Shown piece after piece: positions 28,258 to 37,956 of a stretch of DNA of 64,000 bases. Both the position numbers and the translations under genes were made by a program. The stretch covers positions 1 through 64,000 of the forward strand of contig PHEE01000008.1 of the NCBI GenBank assembly GCA_002842855.1. The letters run 5' to 3'. Under the pieces are notes generated by a model. The model had not been told where the DNA came from and made no database searches. It was given only the letters and a program-made list of their open reading frames with translations. This DNA is from Alphaproteobacteria bacterium HGW-Alphaproteobacteria-4. Its GTDB lineage: Bacteria; Pseudomonadota; Alphaproteobacteria; Rhodobacterales; Rhodobacteraceae. Every line of letters starts with the position of its first letter. The first letter of the stretch is position 1.

Positions 28258-28321
28258 CGGGGGGCCGTCTGCCCCCCGGGACGCCCAATTCTTGGGCGTC
28301 CTCCCCCCCGAGGATATTTGC
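28258..28321. repeat. Double hairpin plus GGATATTTG repeat after the mutase gene
   Basis: A GC-rich stem GGGGGGC (from about 28259) / GCCCCCC is followed by a perfect 9-bp stem GACGCCCAA (28280-28288) / TTGGGCGTC (28292-28300), then CCCCCCGAGGATATTTG (to 28320). It is another member of the window's intergenic family and a likely end of the mutase transcript. Confidence 0.65.
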
Positions 28322-28392
28322 ACCAATGCAGATACGAGGCTGGGGGGTTGCAGCCGCAGGAGCATCGGGCATGATAGGCGCGGAGGTGACGC

Positions 28393-28992
28393 ATGGCGGC
28401 GGTTCTCGATCATGTGGCGATTGCGGCGGCAAGCCTTGGCGAGGGGGTTGCCTGGGTCGAGGAACGGCTTGGGGTGCGGATGGCGCCGGGGGGTGAGCAT
28501 GCCGAAATGGGCACGCACAACCGCCTGTTGAGCCTCGGGCCTCAGGAGTATCTTGAGGTGATTGCGGTAAACCCGGACGCGCCGCGCCCGACGCACCCGC
28601 GCTGGTTCGGGCTGGACCGGTTTGCGGGGCCGCCGCGGGTGGCGGCCTGGGTGCTGCGGGTGCCCGATCTCGATGCGCGACCGCTGCCCGATGGGGTTGG
28701 CCCGCCGATGGCGCTCAGGCGCGGCGACCTTGCGTGGCGGCTGACGGTGCCTGCGGGCGGGCTGGGGCCGTTTGACGGGCTGTTTCCGTCGTTCATCGAA
28801 TGGGCGGGCGCGCACCCGGCGCCGCGCCTGCCCGACCTCGGGCTGCGGTTGGCCGCGCTGGAGATTACCCACCCCGAAATTACCGCGCTCGCCGCGTTGC
28901 TGCCGGGGCGTGATGCACGCATTGCCTTTGCACATGGTGCGCCCGGCCTGCGGCTGCGCCTCGACACGCCTGAGGGAGAGCGTCGCATATGA
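28393..28992 (+). CDS. VOC/glyoxalase-like protein
   Basis: A 199-residue protein of the Glyoxalase_3-like part of the VOC fold: [10 protein letters not shown] at the start, the [21 protein letters not shown] motif near residue 40, and [14 protein letters not shown] near 155. Members often serve as metal-dependent lyases or dioxygenases, but this subgroup is not characterised. It is not a methylmalonyl-CoA epimerase by length or motifs, despite lying next to the mutase. Its stop overlaps the acetyltransferase start (ATGA). Confidence 0.75.
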   Translation: MAAVLDHVAIAAASLGEGVAWVEERLGVRMAPGGEHAEMGTHNRLLSLGPQEYLEVIAVNPDAPRPTHPRWFGLDRFAGPPRVAAWVLRVPDLDARPLPDGVGPPMALRRGDLAWRLTVPAGGLGPFDGLFPSFIEWAGAHPAPRLPDLGLRLAALEITHPEITALAALLPGRDARIAFAHGAPGLRLRLDTPEGERRI

Positions 28993-29474
28993 TCCGTGCC
29001 GCCCACCCGCGCGACTTCGACCAGATCATGGCGTTCTGGAACCCGATGATCCGCGATACCACGGTGACGTTTTCCAGCGAGGAAAAGACTGCAGCCAGCC
29101 TTGCCGACATGATTGCGAGCCGCCGGGCCGCGGCGGCTGAGTTTCTGGTGGCCGAGGAAGGCGGGCAGGTGCTGGGGCTGGCGACCTACGCACAGTTTCG
29201 CGGCGGCAACGGCTACCGCCACGCGATGGAGCACACGGTCATTCTGGCACCCGAAGCGCAGGGGCGCGGGCTGGGCCGGGCGCTGATGGTGGCACTCGAG
29301 AGCCATGCGCGCGCCGCCGGATGCCATGTGCTGGTGGCGGGGGTTTCGGGGGAAAATGCGGCAGGTCTGGGGTTTCATCGGGCGATCGGGTTTGTGGAGA
29401 CCGGCCGGATGCCGCAGGTCGGGCGCAAATTCGGACGCTGGCTTGATCTTGTGCTGATGCAAAAGACGCTTTGA
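28989..29474 (+). CDS. GNAT acetyltransferase, phosphinothricin-acetyltransferase-like
   Basis: A 161-residue GNAT enzyme with [17 protein letters not shown] at the start and the acetyl-CoA loop QGRGLGRALM (about residues 91-100). The IRDTTVTFSSEEKT and HTVILAPEAQ segments match the Pat/MddA group, which acetylates phosphinothricin or methionine sulfone. It is translationally coupled to the VOC gene by a four-base overlap. The natural substrate is not known. Confidence 0.82.
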   Translation: MIRAAHPRDFDQIMAFWNPMIRDTTVTFSSEEKTAASLADMIASRRAAAAEFLVAEEGGQVLGLATYAQFRGGNGYRHAMEHTVILAPEAQGRGLGRALMVALESHARAAGCHVLVAGVSGENAAGLGFHRAIGFVETGRMPQVGRKFGRWLDLVLMQKTL

Positions 29475-29491
29475 GGCGCTAGAATCGGCGC

Positions 29492-30184
29492 ATGGACAAA
29501 CCCGTTTCCCTCTGGACCCGGATTACTGAAGCGCTCGGCGCGCTGGCGCGTGGCGAGGGGCTGGGGGCGGTCTTCGAGCAACTCCGCGCCCCGCCCGAGC
29601 GGTCGGTTGCCTTTACGATAGCGGTGATCGCGCTTGGCGCCAAGCTGGCCAAGGCCGACGGGCAGGTGACGCGCGACGAGGTGGCGGCGTTTCGGCAGGT
29701 GTTCACCATTGCGCCCGGCGAAGAAGGTAACGCGGCGCGGGTGTTCAACCTCGCGCGCTCGGACGTGGCGGGGTTTGACGCTTGGGCGCGGCGGATTGCG
29801 GCGATGTTCGGGCCCGGCGCCGAAGTGCTGAAAGACCTGCTTGAAGGGCTGTTCGTAATCGCGCTGGCGGATGGTGAATACCACCCTTCGGAAGATGCCT
29901 TTCTGGCCGAGGTAGCGCGGGTGTTCGGGCTAACGGACGCGTGTTTTCGTTCGATCCGGGCGCGGCTTGTGCCGGGGGCCGAGCCTGACCCTTGGGCGGT
30001 GTTGGGGGTTCCGCCCGGTGCGCCGATGGCCGAGGTGCGCGCCGCCTGGCGCGCGCTGGTGCGCGAAACCCACCCCGACCGTGCTCAGGCGCGCGGCCTG
30101 CCGCCCGAAGCCGTGAAACTGGCTGAGCGGCGGCTGGTTGCGGTAAACCGCGCCTGGGAACAGATCGGCGGGCAGGGCGGCTGA
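29492..30184 (+). CDS. DjlA-like co-chaperone (TerB plus J domain)
   Basis: A 230-residue protein. A TerB-like helical domain (about 35-150) shows AVIALGAKLAKADGQVTRDE and ALADGEYHPSEDAFL acid-rich repeats; a J domain at about 165-228 has the HPD motif (ETHPDRAQ). DjlA proteins stimulate DnaK ATPase at the inner membrane; here I see no strong N-terminal anchor helix. Its stop overlaps the next gene (TGATG). The family call is firm; cell location is uncertain. Confidence 0.85.
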   Translation: MDKPVSLWTRITEALGALARGEGLGAVFEQLRAPPERSVAFTIAVIALGAKLAKADGQVTRDEVAAFRQVFTIAPGEEGNAARVFNLARSDVAGFDAWARRIAAMFGPGAEVLKDLLEGLFVIALADGEYHPSEDAFLAEVARVFGLTDACFRSIRARLVPGAEPDPWAVLGVPPGAPMAEVRAAWRALVRETHPDRAQARGLPPEAVKLAERRLVAVNRAWEQIGGQGG

Positions 30185-31191
30185 TGCGCATTGCCACCTA
30201 CAACGTCGAATGGTTCTCCAGCCTCTTTGACCGCCGCGGCAAGATGCTGGAAGATGCCGAGCCTTCGGCGCGCTTTGGCGTTTCGCGGAGCGAGCAACTG
30301 GGCGCGCTGGGCATCGTGTTCACCGCGCTAAATGCCGATGCGGTGCTGATTGTCGAGGCGCCTGACAATAACCGCCGCCGACAGACGGTGCCGATGCTGC
30401 AACGTTTCGCGCAACACTTCGGGTTGCGCACCCGCGCCGCAATTATTGGCTATGCCAATGAAACACAACAGGAAATTGCGCTTCTTTATGACCCGGATGT
30501 GCTGTGCGCACGCCATGACCCGCAGGCAGACGGGGTGCCGCGGTTCGATGGCAGCTACCGCATCGACCTGAATATCGACGCTGTGCCCGAGACCGTGACA
30601 TTCTCCAAACCACCGCTCGAGGTGGCCGTGGTGACCAGGGGCGGCAAGCGGCTGCGGCTGATCGGTGTGCATATCAAATCGAAAGCGCCGCATGGCGCAA
30701 ACTCGCCCGAGGCAATGGTGCGGTTGGCGATTGAAAACCGCCGCAAACAGCTTGCGCAATGCATCTGGCTGCGGGCGCGCGTTGAGCAGCACCTTGCGGC
30801 GGGCGATGACCTGATCGTGCTTGGCGATTTCAACGATGGCCCCGGCATTGACGAGTTCGAGGGGCTGTTTGGCCGTTCCGGGGTTGAGATTGTGCTCGGT
30901 GAGGCGGCGCCACCCGCCATGCGCCTTCGCGACCCGCATGCGCACGCGGTGCTGATGCACCCCACCGCCGCCGCCCCGACCTCGGCGCGGTTCTATCTGC
31001 CTGAAGAGGGGCATTATTTCACCGCGCTGCTCGACTACATCATGCTTTCGCCGGGGCTTTGCGCGCATGCGCCCAAGTGGCGGATTTGGCACCCGTTCGA
31101 TGACCCAGTCTGCTACCGCACCCCCGAGCTGCGCGAGGCGTTACTGCAAGCGTCAGACCATTTCCCGGTCAGTGTCGATCTGGCTTTCTGA
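30184..31191 (+). CDS. Endonuclease/exonuclease/phosphatase-family protein
   Basis: A 335-residue EEP-fold protein: TYNVEWFSSLFDRRG at the start, VLIVEAPDNN (metal Glu) near residue 57, GVHIKSKAPHG near 162, DLIVLGDFNDGPG near 211 and SDHFPVSVDL at the end, which give the metal and catalytic residues (Asn, Glu, Asp/Asn, Asp/His). It lacks a signal peptide, so it is probably cytosolic. DNase, phosphodiesterase or lipid phosphatase activity cannot be told apart. It is coupled to the DjlA-like gene. Confidence 0.82.
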   Translation: MRIATYNVEWFSSLFDRRGKMLEDAEPSARFGVSRSEQLGALGIVFTALNADAVLIVEAPDNNRRRQTVPMLQRFAQHFGLRTRAAIIGYANETQQEIALLYDPDVLCARHDPQADGVPRFDGSYRIDLNIDAVPETVTFSKPPLEVAVVTRGGKRLRLIGVHIKSKAPHGANSPEAMVRLAIENRRKQLAQCIWLRARVEQHLAAGDDLIVLGDFNDGPGIDEFEGLFGRSGVEIVLGEAAPPAMRLRDPHAHAVLMHPTAAAPTSARFYLPEEGHYFTALLDYIMLSPGLCAHAPKWRIWHPFDDPVCYRTPELREALLQASDHFPVSVDLAF

Positions 31192-31232
31192 GGGGCGCTG
31201 GAAGGTTGCGCGATTCGTGCTACACTTGCGCC

Positions 31233-31598
31233 ATGAAAAGGTTCGCTCTTGCCTCCGCACTGCTTTTCGCGCCCCCGCTTGCGGCTCAGGTGCCGCCCGA
31301 AGCGCCGCCCCCGGTGCCGGCGGAAGATGGCCTTAGCCTGATGGAACGTGGCGCGCAGTTGCTGCTGCGCCAATTTCTCAACGAGGTCGGGCCGAAGGTT
31401 GGCGAGGTGCAGGAAGGGCTGAAAGACGCGCTCGCGGCGCTTGAGCCGGCACTGCGCGAGCTGTTGGAGATGATCGGCGACATTCGTTATTATGAGGCGC
31501 CCGAGCGGTTGCCCAATGGTGATATACTGCTGCGCCGCAAACCCGATGCGCCGCCGCTGACCGGGCCGCTGAAGCCTGGCCAATCGCTCGATCTCTAA
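31233..31598 (+). CDS. Small secreted protein next to ppx
   Basis: A 121-residue protein with a signal peptide (MKRFALASALLFAPPLAAQ) and a proline-rich start, then a helical region (ERGAQLLLRQFLNEVGPKVG, ALEPALRELLEMIGDI) and an ending with PNGDILLRRKP. Relatives in the family are often mis-named AAA ATPases; there is no P-loop here. A periplasmic helical role is all that can be said. It ends four bases inside the convergent ppx gene. Confidence 0.7.
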   Translation: MKRFALASALLFAPPLAAQVPPEAPPPVPAEDGLSLMERGAQLLLRQFLNEVGPKVGEVQEGLKDALAALEPALRELLEMIGDIRYYEAPERLPNGDILLRRKPDAPPLTGPLKPGQSLDL

Positions 31599-33136
31599 GG
31601 GTTCAGCACCAGCGGTTTTGCCCCCATTGCAGCCGCAAGCGCCAGAAAGCGCGCCTCGGCAACCTCGCCAAACAGCCCTTCGCCGCGTTTGCTCAGTTTG
31701 AGTTGTAGCGTGTTCGTGTTCCGCAGCAGGGCCAGTTCGCCCGCGTCCTCGGGCGAGGTGACAGAGAACATCGCGCCAAAACGCATCGCCTTGCCCAGAA
31801 TCTCGGCGTCGCGCTGCTGCCCCTCGTCGAGTAGCGCAAAGATCGGCGTCAGGTTCGACCCCGAGCGCGAGTTCTTGTAACGGTGCAGCAGCGCCAGCCC
31901 CAGAAACACCCGTTCGGGGTGCGAAAGCGCCGCCATATTCGCACGGGTGACGTTGTCAAAGCACGATTCGGCCCGGTAATCGGGGTGCGCGCGCCAGGTG
32001 GTGTCGTGCAACAGGCAGGCCGCGCGGATCAACCGCATCCGCTCGGGCGGGGCGTCCGCGAACAGCGGCAGGATGAAGGCATGCAGCTTTTTGCCAAAAC
32101 CGGGGGTGCGCGCCATGGTGCGTTCCGCGTGGCGGCAGGCCTCCAGCAACGGGTCGCGGCGGCGCAGACGCTCGGGCATCTGCTCATAGAGCAGGCCTTC
32201 GCGAATACCATAGGACGAAACGGCAAGCTCCTGCGGAGCAAAGCTCTTGACCAACTGCCGCAGCACAAGGCTGGCCAGCGGCACCAATTCCATCCGCGCC
32301 AGCGAAGTGCCGGTGCGGGCGCGCAGGGCATCAATATCGTTTGCTGCGATCCAGTCCACGGTTTCAGCTACCGCCTCGGGGGTCATGCGGTATTCGTGCA
32401 GCACCGTCATCGGGTAGTGCCGCCGCTCCATATCCAGCCGCGCGATCGCGCGCCACGAGCCGCCGACCAGATAGATACGCTGGTGCGTGCGGCCCATCTT
32501 TTCTGCCAGCCCCTCCAGCACGGTGGCAATGTGGGCAGCCACCCCCGGCGCGCCACCCTTTACCTGTTGCAACTGAAACGGCCCAATAGGGGCTGAAACT
32601 CGGGCTCCGACTTTACCTTTTGCAACAACCGCGAGTTCCATCGAGTTGCCGCCCATATCACAGACAAGCCCCTCGGCGTCGGGCCAACCCAAAAGCACAC
32701 CTTGCGCCGAAAGCCGTGCCTCTTCTTGCCCGTCGATGATCCAGAGCTTGAGCCCGGTTTCCTTCTCGACCTCACGGGCAAAGGCGACACCATCTCTGGC
32801 GTCGCGCACCGCGGCAGTGGCAACACAGCTCAGCGGGGCTGCCCCCATGCTGCGCGCCAGCATCGAAAACCGCTTCAACGCCGCCAGCGCGCGCTTGCGC
32901 CCGCGCGGGTTCAGCTTGCCACTGTCGGCAAGGCCCTGGCCCAGCCCTGCCATCACCTTTTCGTTGTAGAAATAGGCCGGGCTGCGCGCAGCGCCGTCAA
33001 ACACCACCATCCGCACCGAGTTGGAGCCAACATCGACCACGCCGACGCGGCTCAGCGCGCGCACCGAGGGGTCATTGAACAGGTGGCGCCCAAACGGGTC
33101 CCAGTCGTCGGAATGCGCGTCGGGTCTGGCGGTCAT
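31595..33136 (-). CDS. ppx: Exopolyphosphatase, Ppx/GppA family
   Basis: A 513-residue protein with the ASKHA-fold phosphate loops VDVGSNSVRMVVFDG (about 33-47) and CDMGGNSMELAVV (about 165), and an HD-like C-terminal region (LLHDTTWRAHPDYR). It hydrolyses terminal phosphates of polyphosphate, or possibly pppGpp. It follows ppk by 39 bases in the same direction, so synthesis and breakdown of polyphosphate are encoded together. Confidence 0.9.
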   Translation of the reverse strand: MTARPDAHSDDWDPFGRHLFNDPSVRALSRVGVVDVGSNSVRMVVFDGAARSPAYFYNEKVMAGLGQGLADSGKLNPRGRKRALAALKRFSMLARSMGAAPLSCVATAAVRDARDGVAFAREVEKETGLKLWIIDGQEEARLSAQGVLLGWPDAEGLVCDMGGNSMELAVVAKGKVGARVSAPIGPFQLQQVKGGAPGVAAHIATVLEGLAEKMGRTHQRIYLVGGSWRAIARLDMERRHYPMTVLHEYRMTPEAVAETVDWIAANDIDALRARTGTSLARMELVPLASLVLRQLVKSFAPQELAVSSYGIREGLLYEQMPERLRRRDPLLEACRHAERTMARTPGFGKKLHAFILPLFADAPPERMRLIRAACLLHDTTWRAHPDYRAESCFDNVTRANMAALSHPERVFLGLALLHRYKNSRSGSNLTPIFALLDEGQQRDAEILGKAMRFGAMFSVTSPEDAGELALLRNTNTLQLKLSKRGEGLFGEVAEARFLALAAAMGAKPLVLNP

Positions 33137-33175
33137 CGGTCCATCCTGGGAATCGGTGGCAGCAGCATTTAGGCG

Positions 33176-35341
33176 CTAGTCATGCCCGTGGGCAAGCTGC
33201 GGAACGTCGCGGGCGCCGGCCGAACCGCGCCCCGATAGCGAAGGGTTTTCCATGAAGAACCGGTGGCACGAGAAGAAATCGGTCTTTCCGTCGGGCAAAT
33301 AGCGGCGATAGCTGCCATCGGGCTGCAGCACCCAGCTTTGCGCCTCGTCGGCAAGGTTGGCTGCCATGATCTGATCGACGATTTGCGCGCGCACGGTGGC
33401 ATTGGTGATCTCGATCAGCGTTTCCACCCGCCGCGTAAGGTTGCGCCCCATCCAGTCGGCAGACGAGATGAACACCCGCTCGTGTTTCGAGGGCAATCCG
33501 TGCCCGTTGCCAAAGCACACGATCCGGCTGTGTTCCAGAAACCGCCCGACGATCGACTTAACCCGAATGTTCTCGCTCAACCCCCTGATGCCGGGGCGCA
33601 CGCCGCAGATGCCGCGCACGACCAGCGTGATTTTCACCCCGGCGCGCGATGCTGCATAGAGCGCGTCGATCACCTCGGGCTCGATCAGGCTGTTCATCTT
33701 GGCCCAGATCTCGGCGGGCCGCCCGGCGCGGGCATGGTCAGCCTCGGCAGCGATCATCGCCAGCAGCCTCGGCTTCAGCGAAATCGGTGAAATCGAAAGG
33801 TTTTCAAGCCCCTCTGGCTGCACATAGCCGGAAAGATAGTTGAACACCTTGGTCGCGTCGCGCCCCAGCGCGGGGTCGCAGGTGAAGAAACTGAGGTCGG
33901 TATAGATGCGCGCGGTGATCGGGTGATAGTTGCCGGTGCCGTAATGCGTATAGGTTACCAGCTGGTCGCCCTCGCGGCGCACCACGGTCGAGATTTTTGC
34001 GTGGGTTTTGTAGTTGACGAAGCCATAAACGACATGCGCGCCCGACCGTTCCAGACGGCGCGACTGGCGGATATTGGCGGCCTCGTCAAACCGCGCCTTC
34101 AACTCGACCAGCGCGGTCACCGATTTTCCCGCCTCGGCCGCTTCGCAGAGCGCTGTCACAATCGGGCTGTCGCGGCTGGTGCGGTAGAGCGTTTGCTTAA
34201 TTGCCAGCACATCGGGGTCGGCCGCCGCCTGCGCAAGGAACCGCACCACCATGTCGAAAGTCTCGTAGGGGTGGTGCAGCAACATGTCTTTTTGCCGGAT
34301 CGCCGCAAACATATCACCGCCGTGGTCCTGCACCCGTTCGGGCACGCGCGGGGTGAAACTGGGCCACAGCAGGTCTGGCCGCGTGCTCAGCACCAGTTCC
34401 TTGAGGTCGGCGATGCCCAAAAGCCCCTTTACTTCAACAACTTCGTCTGGCGAAACGCCAAGCTCGTGCATCACCAGCGCGCGCAGGCCGGCAGGCGCCC
34501 CGGCGGTAATCTTCATCCGGATCACCTGTCCCCGGCGGCGGCGCTTGAGCGCGGTTTCGAACTCGCGCACAAGGTCTTCGGCTTCGTCTTCCACCTCAAG
34601 GTCGCTGTCGCGCAGCACCCGGAAGGCGCAGTGCCCAATGTCGCGATACCCGGGGAAAAGTGAGCTTAGGTGCAGCATCAACAGTTCTTCCAGTGGCAGA
34701 AACCGCGCTTCGCCGGGCAGCCGGATGAAACGGTCGATCTGCTGCGGAATCGGCAACAGCGCCTGCAACCGCCGCTGATCGCCCTCGCGGCGCAATTCGA
34801 GCGCAAGGCAGAAGCCGGCGTTGGGAATGAACGGGAACGGGTGCGCCGGGTCGATCGCCAGAGGCGAAAGCACCGGAAACACCTTGTTGAGGAAATGCTC
34901 GGCCAGATGCGCGCGGTCTCGCGCGGTCAGTTTCGAGCGGGTCAACAACACGATGCCCGCTGCCTGCATCTCGCGCCGGATCTGGTTCCAGACCTGCTGC
35001 TGGTGCTGCATCAGGCGGCGCGCATCGGCGTTGATCAAGATCAGCTGCTCGGCAGGGCTGAGACCATCATGCGAGGGCAGGGCATTGCCCTCGCGCATCA
35101 GCTCGCGCAGGCCTGCCACACGCACGGTGTAGAATTCGTCAAGGTTGGTGGCCGAGATCGACAGAAACCGCAGCCGCTCCAGCAGCGGCACGCGCGGGTT
35201 CTCGGCCTCTTCCAGCACCCGCCAGTTGAAGGCAAGCCAACTCATTTCCCGGTTGAAAAACCGCGGCGGCCCGGAAATTACTGCCTCGGGCATGGTGACG
35301 GGGGTGGGAAACGGGGTGCGAAGGAAGTCTGCCTGAGTCAT
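33176..35341 (-). CDS. ppk: Polyphosphate kinase 1
   Basis: A 721-residue PPK1 with the four usual domains: N ([16 protein letters not shown]), H, C1 and C2. The phospho-accepting His is expected at about H466 (THYGTGNYH), and the second conserved His in [15 protein letters not shown]. It makes polyphosphate reversibly from ATP, often at the membrane. It sits in the order perM-hda-ppk-ppx, and a PPK2 is at 47272, so both enzyme types are present. Confidence 0.95.
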   Translation of the reverse strand: MTQADFLRTPFPTPVTMPEAVISGPPRFFNREMSWLAFNWRVLEEAENPRVPLLERLRFLSISATNLDEFYTVRVAGLRELMREGNALPSHDGLSPAEQLILINADARRLMQHQQQVWNQIRREMQAAGIVLLTRSKLTARDRAHLAEHFLNKVFPVLSPLAIDPAHPFPFIPNAGFCLALELRREGDQRRLQALLPIPQQIDRFIRLPGEARFLPLEELLMLHLSSLFPGYRDIGHCAFRVLRDSDLEVEDEAEDLVREFETALKRRRRGQVIRMKITAGAPAGLRALVMHELGVSPDEVVEVKGLLGIADLKELVLSTRPDLLWPSFTPRVPERVQDHGGDMFAAIRQKDMLLHHPYETFDMVVRFLAQAAADPDVLAIKQTLYRTSRDSPIVTALCEAAEAGKSVTALVELKARFDEAANIRQSRRLERSGAHVVYGFVNYKTHAKISTVVRREGDQLVTYTHYGTGNYHPITARIYTDLSFFTCDPALGRDATKVFNYLSGYVQPEGLENLSISPISLKPRLLAMIAAEADHARAGRPAEIWAKMNSLIEPEVIDALYAASRAGVKITLVVRGICGVRPGIRGLSENIRVKSIVGRFLEHSRIVCFGNGHGLPSKHERVFISSADWMGRNLTRRVETLIEITNATVRAQIVDQIMAANLADEAQSWVLQPDGSYRRYLPDGKTDFFSCHRFFMENPSLSGRGSAGARDVPQLAHGHD

Positions 35342-35394
35342 TTTGCGCTTTTGCCGCGAATTTGCGAAGGTTTCATGACGGCAGTCTGAGGCCG

Positions 35395-36069
35395 TCAGGC
35401 GCCACTGTCCAGCACCCGCGCGGCAAGGGCGCGGCTGACCTTGACCCCCTCGGCCAATGCGGCGGCGTCAAGCAGGTCAACCACCCGCCGCGCTTCGGCC
35501 AGCGAGCGGTCGATATGCGCCACAAGCCATGTAATCAACGCGGGCGTGACCGCAAGCTGACGGTCGGCGAACAGCTTGACCAGCACCGCAGCCAAGAGCG
35601 CGTCATCGGGCGGCGCGATCTGCACCGTGGCCAGCGCCACCATGCGGCTGGCCAGATCGGGCAGCACAAGGCCCCAGTCGCGTGGCGGGCGCGCGGCGGT
35701 AAGCAGCAGAAATGCACGCTCCGCCGCCGCAAGGTTGTGCAAATGAAACAGCGCCGCTTCGGCCTCGGGGGTGCCGCCGATTGCCTCGGCATCCTCCACG
35801 ATTACGGCGCCCGCAGCTGTCAGCCCCGGCACCACCGCCCGCGTCAGCGATACCGCAGCCACCATTGCCGCGCCCCGCTCATCCGCCCAAAGTTGCGCAA
35901 GGTGCGATTTGCCCGCCCCCGCCGGGCCCTGCACCAGCATTCGCCGCTGTGGCCACGCCTCGGGCGCGTCCAGAGTGGCCAGCGCCAGCGCATTGGCGGG
36001 CGAGATAAAGAAATCCGCACGCCCGCTGGCGCTGCGCAGCGGCAGATCGAAGGCCAGTTGCTGTGGCAC
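35395..36069 (-). CDS. hda: Hda/DnaA-like AAA protein
   Basis: A 224-residue DnaA-related AAA protein without a DNA-binding domain IV: it starts [10 protein letters not shown], with P-loop [10 protein letters not shown] near residue 50, and ends in a small lid domain. The QLAFDL start matches the clamp-binding motif of Hda (QL-LF type). With the sliding clamp, Hda makes DnaA hydrolyse ATP after initiation. The GTG start directly follows the perM stop with no gap. Confidence 0.85.
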   Translation of the reverse strand: MPQQLAFDLPLRSASGRADFFISPANALALATLDAPEAWPQRRMLVQGPAGAGKSHLAQLWADERGAAMVAAVSLTRAVVPGLTAAGAVIVEDAEAIGGTPEAEAALFHLHNLAAAERAFLLLTAARPPRDWGLVLPDLASRMVALATVQIAPPDDALLAAVLVKLFADRQLAVTPALITWLVAHIDRSLAEARRVVDLLDAAALAEGVKVSRALAARVLDSGA

Positions 36070-37155
36070 TCACTCGCCCTCTTGCCGCTCGGGCGGGCCA
36101 TCGTGAACCTGCCCCGTGTAAAGGCGGCTGGTCTGATACCACTTTAGCCCGAACCGCACCAGAACCCCGACAATCGCGGCAAAGGGCACCGCCACCAGCA
36201 TGCCGACAAAGCCGAACAGTGACCCCAGCGACGACAGCGCGAAGATCAGCCACAGCGGGTGCAACCCGACCGAAGACCCGACCAGCCGCGGGGTGACGAC
36301 ATTGCCTTCCAGAAACTGACCAAGCGCAAAAATCGCCGCTACAATGCCGATGCTGACCCAGTCGCCCCAGAACTGGTAAAACGCCAGCCCCAGCGCCAGC
36401 GCCCCGCCGATCAGCGCGCCGACATAGGGAATGAAGGTAATCGCCCCCGCCGCCGCCCCCACCAGCAGGCCAAATTGCAGCCCCGCAAGCATCAGCGTGA
36501 TCGCGTAAAAGGTGCCCAGTATCAGGCAGACCGAAACCTGCCCACGCAGAAACCCCGCCATCACCCGGTCGATTTCGCGCGCAATATCGCGGATGATCGG
36601 CGCGTGTTCGCGCGGCAACAGCGCATCGATCCGAGCAACCATATGGTCCCAGTCCAAGAGCATGTAGAACGCCACCACCGGCACCACCACCGCAAAGATG
36701 ATCGCGTTGATCACGCTCATGGCCGATGTAAGCACGCCCGAAACCAGCGCGCCCCCCTGCGCCTTGATCGCCTCGCCCACCGCAATCAGCGTGTCGCGCA
36801 CCACCGAACCTTCGACCATGATCGCTGGAAACTTCGCGGTCAGGAACCCTTGCAGGCGGGTCGCCATTGCCGGCGCGGTCTCGACCAGTTGCACCGTCTG
36901 GCGGATCAGCGTCGGCAGCACCAGAAGCCCGATCACCACAAAGGCGGTCGCCGCCAGCAGCGCGATCAGCAAGGTCGCCAGAGTCCGGTTCAGCCCCAGC
37001 TTTTGCAAACGGTCCGCCACCGGATCCATGAAATACGCCAGCGCGCCGCCAAGGATGAAGGGCAGGATCACCGAACCGAGGCCCCAGAGCACCAGCATCA
37101 GCGCAATCAGCGCCACGCCCCAGTATTTTGCCTGCTCGCGCACCGGCAACGACAT
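36070..37155 (-). CDS. AI-2E family (PerM) membrane protein
   Basis: A 361-residue protein with about eight membrane helices and the AI-2E motifs FIPYVGALIGGALALGLAF and GQFLEGNVVTPRLVG, both near the C-terminal half. Family members export small molecules or ions; the quorum-signal name rests on one case. It precedes hda with no gap and is probably first in the operon. Substrate unknown. Confidence 0.85.
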   Translation of the reverse strand: MSLPVREQAKYWGVALIALMLVLWGLGSVILPFILGGALAYFMDPVADRLQKLGLNRTLATLLIALLAATAFVVIGLLVLPTLIRQTVQLVETAPAMATRLQGFLTAKFPAIMVEGSVVRDTLIAVGEAIKAQGGALVSGVLTSAMSVINAIIFAVVVPVVAFYMLLDWDHMVARIDALLPREHAPIIRDIAREIDRVMAGFLRGQVSVCLILGTFYAITLMLAGLQFGLLVGAAAGAITFIPYVGALIGGALALGLAFYQFWGDWVSIGIVAAIFALGQFLEGNVVTPRLVGSSVGLHPLWLIFALSSLGSLFGFVGMLVAVPFAAIVGVLVRFGLKWYQTSRLYTGQVHDGPPERQEGE

Positions 37156-37259
37156 GCCGCACCCCTCCGGGGGCGCAAAAGCCCCGCAATCACATTGCCC
37201 AAGCGGGCGCAGGATTCAAGGGGCGGTTGGGCTGGGGTATCCACCCCCCGGCTGAACGG

Positions 37260-37730
37260 TCAGTCCAGACCAAGCCACAGTTTGCCGTTTCGGTAGCCGC
37301 CGCGGATCAGCGTTGCGGGCGCGCGCACCTCGGGGTGGGCCTCGGCCCAGTCTCGGAAATGATCGTTGCTGACGATCCGCGCCCGCATTTCGCGTGCGGC
37401 ACTCAGAATGGTGGGGTCGGCGGGCTGCCCCTTGGGCACCACCAGCACATGCTTCTCGGGCAAACCCAACAGGTGCGCAAAATGCGCATCGTCCCGATAG
37501 CGCCCTTCAAGCTTCCAGCCAGCGTTGGCGTCAAACACCACACCGGGCCTGAATCCGCGCCGCCTAAGCTCGGCCAACACCTCGGCGACGCTGGCGATAT
37601 CCGGGGTGTTGTCGCGCCAGTGCATGACGTTGGAGCCATCAACCAATACCGTATCCCGCCGACCTCTGCGGCGCAGAAACAAGAAAAGACCGAAAAGAAC
37701 CAACGGAACAAGAAGATAGAGGATCTGCAT
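37260..37730 (-). CDS. Membrane-anchored NYN/Zc3h12a-like ribonuclease
   Basis: A 156-residue protein with one N-terminal helix ([19 protein letters not shown]), a basic stop-transfer stretch, and a PIN-like NYN domain: Asp31 and Asn34 in [19 protein letters not shown], and VSNDHFRDW. This set of acidic residues matches RNase_Zc3h12a proteins, metal-dependent RNases. ATG 37730 is taken because the helix starts there. RNase activity near the membrane is inferred from the domain. Confidence 0.8.
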   Translation of the reverse strand: MQILYLLVPLVLFGLFLFLRRRGRRDTVLVDGSNVMHWRDNTPDIASVAEVLAELRRRGFRPGVVFDANAGWKLEGRYRDDAHFAHLLGLPEKHVLVVPKGQPADPTILSAAREMRARIVSNDHFRDWAEAHPEVRAPATLIRGGYRNGKLWLGLD

Positions 37731-37838
37731 GAATGTCCTGTCGAAGTGCACAGGCATGATGCCAGAGACCGGGCGTGATGCAAGTGCTCCGTTCCAGACG
37801 CTCGGCGGGGCCGAAATCCCGCCGCGTTTCTTTCTCGT

Positions 37839-37874
37839 CCAAATATCCCGGGGGCGCGGGGGCAGCGCCCCCGC
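37839..37874. repeat. Intergenic hairpin repeat upstream of proS
   Basis: CCAAATATCCCGGGGG (inverse GGATATTTGG core) is followed by the stem GCGGGGGC (37856-37863) / GCCCCCGC (37867-37874). Same family as the other intergenic elements, here between the divergent NYN and proS genes. The rest of this 226-base gap holds nothing further I recognise apart from the proS ribosome site. Confidence 0.6.
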
Positions 37875-37956
37875 ACGCATCCGCAAAGCCCCTCCCTTGC
37901 CTCACCGCGTCCAATCGGATAGCCCATGCGGCAGCCATTCAGCCAAAGGTTCCCCC

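Noticed and set aside
28393-28992. VOC gene beside the mutase as methylmalonyl-CoA epimerase
   Set aside because: Length (199 residues) and motifs fit the Glyoxalase_3-like group; the epimerase is a shorter VOC protein with different metal-site spacing.
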